Of a stretch of 64,000 nt of DNA, positions 43,574-55,700 are shown one piece after another. A program made the position numbers and the translations under genes. Position 1 is the first letter of the stretch. Every line of letters begins with the position of its first letter. The notes beneath the pieces are model-generated. The model was not told the DNA's origin, did no database searches, and was given only the letters and a program-made list of their open reading frames with translations. This DNA comes from Auricularia sp. M13 (taxonomy: Eukaryota > Basidiomycota > Agaricomycetes > Auriculariales > Auriculariaceae). Where the stretch lies: the NCBI GenBank assembly GCA_037042915.1, contig CM073193.1:7192001-7256000 (forward strand), in the 5' to 3' direction.

Positions 43574-46500
43574 TCAGCGAGGTCCAAAGAGCGCAAACAT
43601 CTTTTCTGCGCCCTTCTTCAGCTTCTTGGTCCGAGGCTTTTCTGGCGTTTCGCTGCTCGATTCTACAGGCGTGTCGAGGCCCCGATCCGCCTTAGCGTTA
43701 GGACTTGTCGTCAAAGCGGGGGTGGACGAGTCGCCGTTGAGGGACTGGTCGACGAGGAGCTAGGCGCGACCGACGTTGACGATGGTTTTGACCTCAAAGA
43801 TTGGCCAATCGGGACGGAAGGAGACGGGGTGAGCAGACCGATGCTGGACATAGACGTGCTCGTGCCAGTGTTGGAGAACGAGCGGCTCGTGCTAGACGAG
43901 AAGGTCGACGGAGGCGACTTGGCCCGGAGGAAAGTCTTCGACTTCAGGCTCAAGCCCGTCGAGCGGCCGCGACGAGTCGGCGACTCAGCAGCATCAGATT
44001 CTGCTGCTGAAGACAGGCCAGACACGGAGCGCGGCATCGCGCGCTGAGTGAGTGGCGACTGCTTGCGAGAGAACACGGCCAGACGGTATCTGTCGACCAC
44101 ACCGCGAGCAAATAGCGAGGTGCCGCGCTGGCCGTTAACCTCTTCGCCTCCTGGCCTCTCGATGAAGTCCCAGTCGTCGTCTTCGCGTTCTGTCGCGGAT
44201 TCGTCCTCGTCGTCTATATCTCCAAGGCCACGATCCAGAGCCGCAACACCAGACCGCTCTGTACGCCCTTTGCGGTGACTGGGACGAACAGCGACATGTT
44301 TAACCTCCTTGGGAGCCGCCTTCTCGGCAGGAGTGGGCGTAACTGGCGAAGCAACCTTTGCTGGTGGTTTCGTGATCTTGACTGTTGCGTCCTCCTCTAG
44401 GTCCTTGTTCAAGCGTACGGTGTTGCTGACAAGGTCGCGCAACTCCTGGTCGATCTCCGTCGACGTCGATGATTGACTCCTGCCAGTAGGCTTGGGCGGC
44501 GCAAGCTGCTTCTGCTTCTCCTCCTTCGGCGTAGGTACGTCGTCGGTGACAGGCACAGTGGGCGAAACTGCAGGTGGCGGAGGCGCGGCAGCATGCGGAG
44601 TCGCGACACCTTCTCCGTCGGCAACCGATTCGACTTCGATCTCCTCGGTCGCTTTGCTGATGACACTTTCTTCCTCTTCAGGAACATCCTCCTCATCGGG
44701 TCCTTCGTACAACTCCTCATCGTCGTCATCCATGATGATGGAGTTGCGAGCCTTGTACGAGTAGCCGTCGAAGACGTCAGGACCGTCTTCCTCGACGGCG
44801 ACCAGCGGACTCTTTGGCTGGGCTGGGGGAGTCTTGACGGACTCCTCGCCATCCGTGCGCTCGTCGTCCGCCGATCTATCCCGCTCCTCATCTGGGAGGT
44901 CTGCATCCGGATCGTTGTCTACAGTTGGCTCCATGTCCAGGAAGGTATCATCGAAATTTTGCGTGTCCAGTGCATTCGATGGATCCGTCGGTGGTATATA
45001 AGGAGCTGTAGGGTGGGTTAAATCGACAAGTAGGCGACCAATGAGGTTGTGCTCTTACGGATATAGCGCTTGAAGTAAACGTGCGACCAGTCGCTGTCGA
45101 TAAAGTCAGTCAGGAGATGTATGTCAAACTAGGAACCCTGCGAACATCATAGAGAAGTACGGGTGCCGTTTAATTCGTGGTTCGCTCATGCGCAGAGTCG
45201 GGTTGCGTTGTAACAGCTATTGGCGTTACGTCAGATTCCGGGATGAAAGTCACGGAGATGTCAAACGCACGCCGCGAAGCAGACTCTTGGTGTCCTGGTC
45301 CATGGTGCGGTCGTCCGGGAAGGTGAGCTCGTCCTGAAGGACGCGAACGTACATGTCCGAATGGTTATTTGCCCAGAAAGGGGTCTAATAACGGATATTA
45401 ATGAAAGCGCTCGCCACCAGCGGAAGTCGAACTCACAATACCAGTCAGCATCTCGTATAGCATGGTTCCGAAACTCCACCAGTCGACTTCGTAGCTGTAA
45501 GGAAGGCCCTGGATGACCTCAGGTGCAAGGTACTCCGCCGTGCCGCAGAACGTGTTGGTCTGATCATTAGGCAGGCCATGCGCGCTGTTGCTCATCCAAG
45601 AAGGCACGGTGGGATTAGTACTAGACGGGCTGGCGTTGCCGTAGTAGTCGCTGGCATTACTCGAGCGAGAGCTTGCGGAAGGCGTAGAAGGGGCCGTGGG
45701 AAGTGCACCCGCGCCGATGCTAGACTGCCGTCGAGGGAACTCCTTCGACAGACCAAAATCGGTGAGAACGATGTGGCCGTCGCCTCCAATAAGAATGTTC
45801 TCTGGCTTGAGATCACGGTAAATGACGCCCATATTATGTAGGCCCTCAACACCTTCGACCTAGACCGGCCGTTCAGCCAAAAACATGAGAAGAGATCGTC
45901 AAGATTCTTACAATTTCGGCAGCGTAGAACCGAGCACGGTCGCGACCTAACCGACCCCAGCGGGCCAGTTGAGTGGCTAGATCACCACCAGGGTGAAAGT
46001 CCTGCGGCAAAGGGCTGAGCAAGAAGCATGAGGCGAAGGGCGCAGGGTGAACTGACCATGACCAAGAAGAGGTTTTCTTTATCGTGGAAACTCCACCAAA
46101 GCCGCACGACGAAGGGGTCCTTCGACTCATGTGCCATCCGCTTAAGCACGGCTTGCTCCGTCAAGGTGTGCTGCAGCTCTTGGTGTGCCAGGACGTGGCG
46201 CTTTGTGATGGCCTTGAGCGCATAGACCTTGTTTTCCGCCTTGTAGCGGACAAGGAGGACTTTGCCGGCGCAGCCCTTGCCCAGCACGCGGATCATCTCG
46301 AAATCGTCAATGACGACCTTCTTGGATTTGCGCTCGCGCGGGACCTTGCGCTTGCGACTCTTAGGACCACCTGCGGACTGCCTATCCGTTTCAATATCGG
46401 CGTCGTCGGTCTCCGTTTCGTCGCCAGCTCCTGACTTGAGCGGCGATGACGTTGATTTCCAAACACGCGACAGACGGTGTGCCTTGTCGGGATCGGCAGA

Positions 46501-47691
46501 CGCTGAGCGAGGGATCCTAAGGGTGGGATGGGCAGTGGTGGGGCTTGGTGGCGAGGATACGGGCGTCGGCGCCTCGTTCTCGTCAACGTTCGCAGCCTCG
46601 GTCGATGCAGCATGACTGGAAGCGCCCTCAGTCGCCGCAGCTTGCGAAGGCGCATGCAATTCATCGGTATGGGCGTCCTCGTCCTCTTCCTGGATGCCGT
46701 CATGCACACGGGCTCCGAGCACAGATTCCGAGCGCGTGGGAGCGTCTTGACCGTCAGAGCCATCCGAGCCCACCATGCTAGCGGATGAAGACGAGGGGAC
46801 GGACGGCGCGGGCGCCTGGATGACCGCAGAATGATGGGCAGCAAGGTCGGAGCGGACGCGCTTGATGGCGCGCTCGACGCGGACGCTCTCGAGGTCGTCT
46901 GTCCTGACGCGGACGAACTTGCGCCAGGGACGCGCAACACGAATGACGGGGTCATTGGACAGGGTCGTGAGATAGGCTGCGAGGCCGCTGGTCTGCGACT
47001 GCGCCGAGGTGGCCGAGAGTGGCGACGCAAAGGGATCGGCCAGCTCAGCGGTTGGCGACGCGATTGGCGTCTGGAGGTTGGAGGGAACGGGCGACTTGGC
47101 GCTGCACGGCTGCCGTTGGACGAGTTGGAAGCGAACCTGGACAGCGTGTGCAGGAAGGACGAGCGCCGCTTCTGAGGGGGCTGGGCGGTCGCGTCGATGG
47201 GGAGCTTCGGGAGCGATGCATGGGGAACTGTATCGCGAATCTTGTCGTGCAGGTCTATAATCTCGGAGACGTTGCGTGTGAGCGTGATGTTGTGGGTGGG
47301 CGCTGTGGATGGGGGCGTGAGCGCGGGGTGCGGGCGTGAAGAGGACAGAATACGGACTTTTGATGTAGATCGAGTAGGAGCGTGGGTCGTTTGGGTTCTC
47401 TGCGACCGAGACGGACCAGGGCCCGTCCTGGCTGGCAGCAACAGGGCCCCGGTGCAGGCGGGTGGTGGCGGGCATGGGGGGCTTTGGGGGGATGTCTTCG
47501 GAGCGGCGGGGCTGGAAGAAAGACGGGTCGAGCGGGGGGCGCTTCGCGGCGGGCGTCGGGAGCGGGAGGGTGGCGGATGGGTCGTGGTCGAGCGACGAGC
47601 GCTGGAGGGCGGACAGGCCGAGCACGGTCCTGAACTTGCTGGCGTTGTTCTTCGAGGCGACTGGCGGAGAGCGTGCGAGGATGCTGGGCAT
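43574..47691 (-). CDS. AGC-family protein kinase with N-terminal PX domain
   Basis: Start at the ATG at 47691 ([18 protein letters not shown]); the longer frame begins at a non-ATG. A PX domain follows: [38 protein letters not shown] and, after a long insert, [20 protein letters not shown]. Kinase motifs: [15 protein letters not shown] (glycine loop), VYALKAI (Lys), [10 protein letters not shown] (catalytic loop), [10 protein letters not shown] (DFG), [13 protein letters not shown] (activation and APE). Between DFG and APE the loop is about 50 residues longer than usual. The C-terminal AGC tail is followed by a long acidic region ([20 protein letters not shown]). The last exon probably reads [19 protein letters not shown] and stops at 43574; without that final intron the stop is at 43711. 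PX domains bind phosphoinositides, which suggests endosome or vacuole localisation. At least eight introns. Confidence 0.84.
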
Positions 47692-49737
47692 CGAGAGAGA
47701 GTCCGTCACGCTTCTACGACCCAGCAGCCAGGCGGCGCTCAAGTACTAGTACTCCAGGCGTGGCCGCCTCGCGAGCGGGGCTAGGATCAGTCGCGAGCCA
47801 CGAGGCAGTCGCCAGATAATCCCACCCCAGCCAATCAACAGTCAATTTTCCTGCTCGATGGGGCCCGCAACCGGCTCCTTACAGCTCCAGCCTCGCTCGA
47901 CGCGGGCAGGCGGGTCCGACTCAGACGCGAAACGAACGGTAGCAGCGACGACACGCGCGGTACGCTCCAGGCAAGTGCGTAGTGGTGGGAGCAAGGCCGG
48001 TCACACCCAGTCACGCCCGCCGTGACACTCCTCCGAGCCTCCTCCACTCCGAGCTTTCCCCCCTCCGCGCCCTGCCTACTGCTCCCACACTCCTTCCGAG
48101 GGCCTCACCATTCAGCCGTCGCCATTTCCCTACTGCCGACAATGTCTCTGAGAAAAAAAAAAATCGCAATATCCCAGCGGTCGCCATGGCCGGCCCCGAG
48201 GCCTATCGCAATCTCTGCGTTCCTCTCATATTGGGCCAAGCACATGTGATTGGCGTCATTGCGGTATTCTTCCCACAGGAGCAGCAAAGAGCCTGCCAGA
48301 ACGAGCCTCCGTCAATCCTGCGCCCGCGACTCTGGCCGTTCGAGGGTGGCCCGAGAGCCATCTGTTTGCCAAAAACAGTCAGCTGACGACTACTCGTTCC
48401 GCCCGCCCACTCGGAGCTCTCTCACCGCCCTCGTCCGAGCGGTCAACTTACCGTCAACCTCGCCCAAACACGCGGCGATGTCTCCTCCCGCGATTTTCCC
48501 AAGTCTGCTGAGTGAGACGGTGAGTATCATCCTGCGACCAACTTTACTTTGTTCCCGCGGCAAGCCTCGAGGCCGCCGCATTGTCAACATCGCCCGCTTG
48601 GTTTCTTGTCATCCCTTCCTCGCTCTTCTAGTTCTGAGGCGCCCTAGCTCTCGCCGCTCCTCCGGGACACAACGACGCGTGCTAGACCGAACTGCGCCCC
48701 GCGCGCCAACAACTTGGATGTCAATCGACTGCCACACTTCCCTGACCGCACACGCCCAATGCATGGTCAATTGTAAATCGTATTGAGAGCGCCACCTGCG
48801 TCCAGCATCTCGGTCTTCTGTTCTGGACCCACGATTCCGACACGTTTTCGCGATCGGCCGTGTGCACCCAAAGCTAAAGTCCATTCTAGGTGCACGGCCC
48901 GTAATTCCTTTTATCGGTTTTCCATCTGCAGCGCATCTTGAGCTTCCGAACATGCGTTAAACGCGAGGAACAGTTGACCGGCCCTCAGCATCTTGCGCTA
49001 TGGTTCGGAGGGCTCACCCCGCGATGCGACTTGACATGGCGGACGACACTGAAATTCTCCGCACGTGCCCCCCACGTGATGCAGCCCTCGACCCCGGTGT
49101 GCAGTGGCAAAACAACTGCAGCTCATGCAGGGGTTCGACGCGCGCTCCGCTCATCGGCATCCGAACGAAGGCATATGACTACCCTATCGTCGTTACACCC
49201 ACAGATAGAGTACAGATCCAGGGGAACATGCCAGGGCTGTTTCGCATCCTCCGCATGGACAAATACAGACATCACAGACGCATAGATCATCCTGGCTCAC
49301 ACGACGGACTGAGACGCGACGAGCAACAGTCCCACGACGTCTGAGCGCGATGTCCCCATGCAACACACTTGTGCTGTGAGGCCACCTGCCGCTCTATAGC
49401 TTCTACCGATCGGCATGGAAGCTGGACCCGGGGTTTACAGACACTGCGGAGCTCTTTGACGCGCTTGTGCATATGCTCTGCCGCCGCTGTCTCTTTGCCG
49501 CTGCCGCTGTCTTCTGTCAAAAGGCAGATATTCACGTAGCGCGTCGGGAATGCTGTGAAGAATGTCTGCTTCAAAAGACCCATTTCGACATGGCCAGAAA
49601 GTGAATGGATATTGACGATGCTGCGGTGCTGAAGCTCTAGAAGTACAAACGTCGTACAAGTACATAACCAACAATAACTGCGGGGTATATCCAGCAGTGA
49701 CAAAAGCTAGTGTAGATTTGGTATGAGATGGTATGGC
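47692..49737. other. 2-kb region upstream of the kinase gene, no supported gene
   Basis: Holds the kinase promoter and, at the right end, the 3' UTR of the helicase gene. Two weak coding hints on the plus strand: an ATG at 48479 with a gtgagt donor-like site 42 bases on, and an open frame at 49000-49344 of 114 codons with no family resemblance. Neither is enough to call a gene; a non-coding transcript is possible. Confidence 0.35.
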
Positions 49738-52700
49738 TTAAATATCAGGAATATCGCTCGTATTCAAGACTGGAAGCTCGGGACGCTTCGGGACCTCCTT
49801 CGCCGCTATGCCGCGCCATCCCATCTTTAGATCCCTGTCGAGTTCGTGCACGCTAAACTTGTAGTTCAGAGTTGGCGGCAGGCCTCGCAGAAAATCGTTG
49901 ATTGCGTTGACGTCACGCTCCAGAGCGGCGACATTGCGCTCCAGGTGGAACTTTGACTCTGGCTTCAAAGCGCCGCGGAACGCTTTCACTCTCTTGTGCG
50001 CTCCGCTATGAGGAAATGTTAGGCGAACAGAAGCAAGTCAAGTCGAATTGAACGCGGACGCACCCGATGGTAGTCAGCTGCGCGTCAAGTGCTTCATAGG
50101 TACTACTATTTGCGGTCTTCAACTGAGCTTTGAGCTCCGTCTTGATGCCCAAGATCTATAAGGAGTCGTCAGAAACGCTTATCGAGTACCCATAGAACGC
50201 GCCTGAGTCTCAGCCATGTGAAGGCAGGAGAGGATATGCGGGAGGGGGCCAAGGAATAGTTTGCGGTAATATCCCAATGGAATGGAGTGCGTCTGTACAG
50301 CAGCGATGCAGGCCTTGTAGTAGAATAGGTCGCCTTTATCTTTGCCGCCGACGTTACGGCGACGACGGAAACAGCTTTGGATTAATCTTGCCGCATGGTC
50401 CTGCTCCGATGTATCCACGGCCGGCAGTACGGGCTCCGGGACATCCTCTTCAACGTCGGCCGGCTCGTCTTCTGGATCAGACTCGCCACCTGCGTTGTCG
50501 TCGCCTGCACCGTCGAGTACGCGAATGAGTTGCGCGGGGTGAGCTTGCGCCTGCTGATCTGCTGCTTGCACGGCGGCCGTAGGTTTCTGCGCCCTTGTGA
50601 GCACTGCATCAGCAACTAATAATGCTCTGACCGCTGTTGGAATGACGGGGAAATTTGGGATGTCGATCATTTGCGACTCGTTCGTGCCTCCTGGCTGGCC
50701 CGGTACAATCGCTTGCAGCTGTTTCAAGAGATTGTCGAAACTGTGGAAGACGACGGTGGTGATATGCTGGTGTGACGGTAGGCGACCTCTTCGAGCCCCC
50801 CGGCGCCGCGCCAGCCAGAGCATGCAATCCAGCCGCGATCCCGCCAGATATTGTTGTGTGGCCTTCGCGAGATCCGACCAATCCTGCGCATTAGCGTAGC
50901 TACGTGGTTTAAGCTCGACAGCGCTTTGGGGGATAGTCAGACTGTACCTTTCGTATGCCGTCCCCGGACGCTTGGGTAGAGTATGCATAAGCTCCACGAT
51001 CGGCTGGCGAACACCATAAATATCAAAATTGTATCCCACTGAGCCGGTCAGGTCAGAGAGTCAGAGATTTGTTCAGACAAATTGTTCTCTGCCGATGCTT
51101 ACATAGACATAATCCATGGCATCTATTGCGCGTCAGTTTCACAAAGTCGCGAGCAAATATGAACGCACATGCGAGCAATGATGATATTCAGTATGACAGC
51201 GGCAACATCGCCGAGCCGTTGGCCACGATACCAAAGAGCTAAAGGCACCAATTAGACGGTATGAACGATGACCGAGGAAGGGAATCATACACGTCGGTGT
51301 TTGCTTCGATTCAACTATCACCTGGATAAAGCGACCCCGAATCTGACCAAGTCTCTGAGATGCTCGAACGAAGTCTGTCGATTGGCTAGTTTGTGCCGCA
51401 GTGCCGACAGGCACCAACTACGAGGTAAGGTGACCGAGCTCGTCGAGTTTGCGGAGCCGAGATGCCAAGACATGATGAAACTGGCCAATAGATCTTCAAA
51501 TGAGTCGCAAAGGACACCAATATCCACAGACACCTGTTTCTCCAAAAGGCGCCTGAATGCAAATCAGTAACTGCTCCTGCTTTCAGAAGAAGTTACTAAC
51601 CCCAAGAAGTCGACGCCATGCAGGAAGCAGTGTCTTTGCTCTGGGGGAGCCTGGATTGCGTGGAGCATGTAGGTAAAAACCAGAGGTGCATCTTCCGAGT
51701 CCTGCATCCGCAGACCGTCAGCAGCCTTGATGACCGGTGCATTGTACATGATCGCCGCAGCTGCACTGGGGTCGGTATTGAACGTGAAAGTCATCCAAGC
51801 GCATTGCATAACGTAAGTGAAACATTCGACCGGGTAGGCCGCAAGTCGTAGAGATGGGGGCGGATCCAGGAGTGCAGGATATCGTGAGTTCGGGAGCCAT
51901 GGGGAAGAATTTGAGAGAAGTCCAGCAAAGCAGAATTTCCAAGGGAGTGCGTGACAGGGCGGAGAGCTTCATAGAGCATCGAGGACCAGATCCTGCCAAT
52001 GTGGAGCGATCAGCTAGGCGAGACAGACAGTTCAATACACGAACCTCTCTTGATAGACAATTTTCGAACGTTCGACAATGCCATCAACAGCAGCGAGGAC
52101 GGATAAAGCCAAACATGAGCACGGATACGTTGGTTATAGTATCCGGCGGTATAGTTGTCCTCCGCGACATGTTCGCGCGGGCAAACAGCCTTCGTGCATA
52201 CTCCTTTAAAGAATAGCTGGAGGCAGGGTTCACCCAGAGCACGTTTCTCCATTCGCAGGGCCTCCAATTGATTCACCTGTATTACGATGAGCTTCAAGAG
52301 ACCGCGCTTGTACACAGCAGCGAGATCGTCCTCCATGATAAGGATGCCATCGTTTGATGCGGGCCACATGCGCTGCGTGCGGACCTCTTCGTATAAGTAA
52401 GTGCCGGGCAGCAGGATAAATCGTCGCTCGCTATGAATGCGGAAACCGAACAACTGCTGGACGAGAGGATTAGCTGTCGGGTTGGTTTCGGTCATTCGAT
52501 CGCGAAGTAGGCGGATGTAGGCGAGCATCATGTCGAGGCGAACTATCAACTGCGTGACATCCATTCCAGGAGAACGCCCCCCTTTGGTGAAATAGATATG
52601 CAACGCAAGAAGAAGACTTCCCGCGAGGCGTTCGCTGCCAGACAGTTGACGGATATAGATCGAGCCCGCATATTTCCTTAGTGCGACAATGTTTTTGCTC

Positions 52701-55700
52701 AGCAAAGTCTCGAAGAATTTGATCTGTGAAATTTTTAACTTTCGGAATCATCACGTTGAGAGAAACGTTACCTCATCTGCGACAGGTCCGTCGAGACCTC
52801 GGATGCGCAGCTGGGAAATGAGGTTGACAAGTCGTATAACGTTTTTATCGTTCCGGTCGGGTCCCGACCAAATGCAATCTGCTCCCACAGTGCTTGCATA
52901 ATAACCTCCCGAGCACGAACATGAGACTGGGGATCTTCATCTTGCATGTACGATTCCGCCGCGGACAGCGTGCGGCCCTCCTGCAGATGGACTTCCGCAG
53001 CGCTGGACCAGCGGCCCATCATCTCCAGGACAGCCGCCTGAGCAATATCAAGGCCTCTATCCTCGAGATACTCGAGAGCCTCATCCGGCTCATCGAACAA
53101 CAAGCAGCCCTTCCTGTGAAAATCTGAGTGATGTCGACAACCCCTGGGAAACGGGACGAACTGGATATCTTCACGATTGAAATAGAATAACTTCGCTGCC
53201 GTTATTATTCGCGCACCATCGTAGTCGCGGCCGAGCTGGTGGGTCTGGATGACGCGGACAGCGGCATCGAAATCGACGACGTCTCTATAGAGCTTTGCAG
53301 CGCGGACGAATTGTTTACCGAGCTCAAAGCACTGAGCGTGGATCAGGATAAGTTCACAAGTACTATGACTGTCAGTTACCTCCGCTGCCTTCGAATAGTA
53401 ATCCGTTCCCGCCTCTTCAAATAATTCACCGGCACGACGGAAGTAAACCACACGCTCTCTCTCGTTGAATTGGGGTGACGAGGCGCAGTCCTCGAATGCG
53501 CGTGCTGCGATTACGAGCGCTTCCGCACGCTCTTCTTGCAATCGTCTCGACGCAGTCATAGGTTTCGACTGGCAGATGCGCGCAGGTAGTACGCTTCAGC
53601 AACGGCTGCTTTGTGTGGCAGACCTGCACGCTCGAAGCAGTGGCGGGCTTGCACATAACGTTTGTGCTTGAATAAAGTCGAAGCCTGTTCCTCCCATTCC
53701 TTTGGTGTGGATGAGACGGCGAGATGGGGCACATCCGTATCAGGGGTGCAGTTCTGGACCAAGTCGCGTGAAGTCCAAACAGCCTACTCAGTATTTTTTG
53801 GCAAGTCAATCATACTTTTAGAGGGAAATAAACAAACACGTACTCGCATCGGCCCCCTTTCTCAGAACGATCGATTATCCACATATTTTTCCGCGCTCGC
53901 GTAATCGCAACATAAAGGCATTTGAGTTCGGCGCAAATTCCGGCGTGGCGTACAACGTCGAAGCGCGGAGCGGAAAGACTCTCCTCGCCGTCGGACAGAG
54001 CGTTGAGAACCACCCGCCACTGATTGATGGTGGCGGTCGAATCTTCGAAAAAGTTGTAAAGAAGCACCTAGGTAAGGTATTGGCAGAGATATAAGCTGTA
54101 GATAAGCTTGATGCACAAAGACAAAGACTGACATCGTCAAACTCCAGGCCTTTGCTTTCGTATACAGTCCTGCATCGCTTTTTGATCAGCATACCTCAGA
54201 GTATTAAGATGACCGGTTCGTACATGATGACCCCGATTTCTCCGACTTCGCGTCTGAGCTTGGCTTGAGCTTCTTCAGAGCGCACGATGATACCTGAGCA
54301 TCGATTAGCATTATGTATAGGCATCCAAAGCACGGGGCAAGCCTACACTGCCGCGCCCGAATTCTATCTCATTGCTGCGGCAAACGTCAGCGAGCGTTCA
54401 TTCAGGCGATATAAACATACCCAGAGCCAAAGAGGAACTGCTCGTAGCGCACAGTCGATGCATCCCAGTTGCCGAAAAACACGGGTTTCACGCCGTCAAC
54501 GACTCCCCGTTCTTCGGCCAAATTGTCAATTGAGTCGGGCCAAAAGGTGGAAATCAGGGATATGACAGTCTGCGCGCACGAAATGATTCCGCCGTGAGAG
54601 CGGTAATTGACCAGCAGTTGGAAGAGCGCAGGAGGATCGCGGTTGGAAGCCAGGGCGGGTGCAGCCGCGCTGCTGAGCTCCGCAGTGTGCTTCTCTTCAA
54701 CGCGATGCAAGAAGGCTCGAAGGTCGTTGAATCTAAAGGAGCTGCCGACAGATATCGTTTGCGCAGTGTCACCTGCCCAGAACAATCCTCGCGGGTTGGA
54801 GCATATGGTACGCAACACTATAGTAGGACGGGTTAACTCTGAATGCGAGGATCACACTGGCACTCACGCATTGCATCGATAAGCAAGTTGTCCTGTGCCT
54901 CGTCAACATATCTGAGCACTGTTAGTACGTTGCTGACGCACTCGGAATGAACTAACAGGTAGTCAATGCGCTGGCCCACTATGCTCTTGTCATTGTATAG
55001 CGCCCGTACAATTGCGTGGGTTCTTCAGCCGGAGCTCGTGAGCGAAGCTATCGACCGCAAACTGAACATAACACTTACCTGTCCGCTGCGTCTGTATGAC
55101 CCTCTTCTATACGGCGGCGCTCATAGGCGGAGAATATCGCGTAAACACGAGCTCTAAGTATCAAGGGTCAACATTGGCACACCCAGGGTCAGGTAACAAG
55201 ATACCTCTCTGATGCAAAGGTCGCCTGCCTGCGGGTACTGAAATTTTTGTAGGCTTCTTGATCCAGACACCTCTTGGGTTGATGAAGTGCTTCCTCTGAG
55301 CCCTTGATGACGCCTGAGGAAACCGCGATGAGCGTCTGCTCATCCCAACAACGGGCGAGGCATACCCATGATTTCGCTGTATACCAACGCGGGATCAAGG
55401 CCTTTTGTGAGGTGCTCCGGAAAATGCGGCCAGTATCTGCTTTGGAACATCTCGTAGGTGACCAAGGCGCGCTTCGTATAAGGCTTTGTGACAATGGGCG
55501 AGTCTTTCGCGGACACGGCCAAAGACATCTGCCACGCATCAACATCAGCCTCGATGAGCTGCGATAGTTTTTCGAATGTCGTAAACAGTGGGAAGTGCCT
55601 GTCCTCTAGTTGACTGAATCGTTCTGGAAGGTCGGAACGATAGCTGTCGTCGTCGTCGTCATCGAAGAGGTCGTCCCGGTGGGGGACTGCCTTCTTGGCA

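Noticed and set aside
46293-47441. 382-codon minus-strand open frame
   Set aside because: It is another frame of the PX-AGC kinase exons. Only its first part ([18 protein letters not shown]) is true PX sequence used after an intron; the rest is Arg/Pro shadow.
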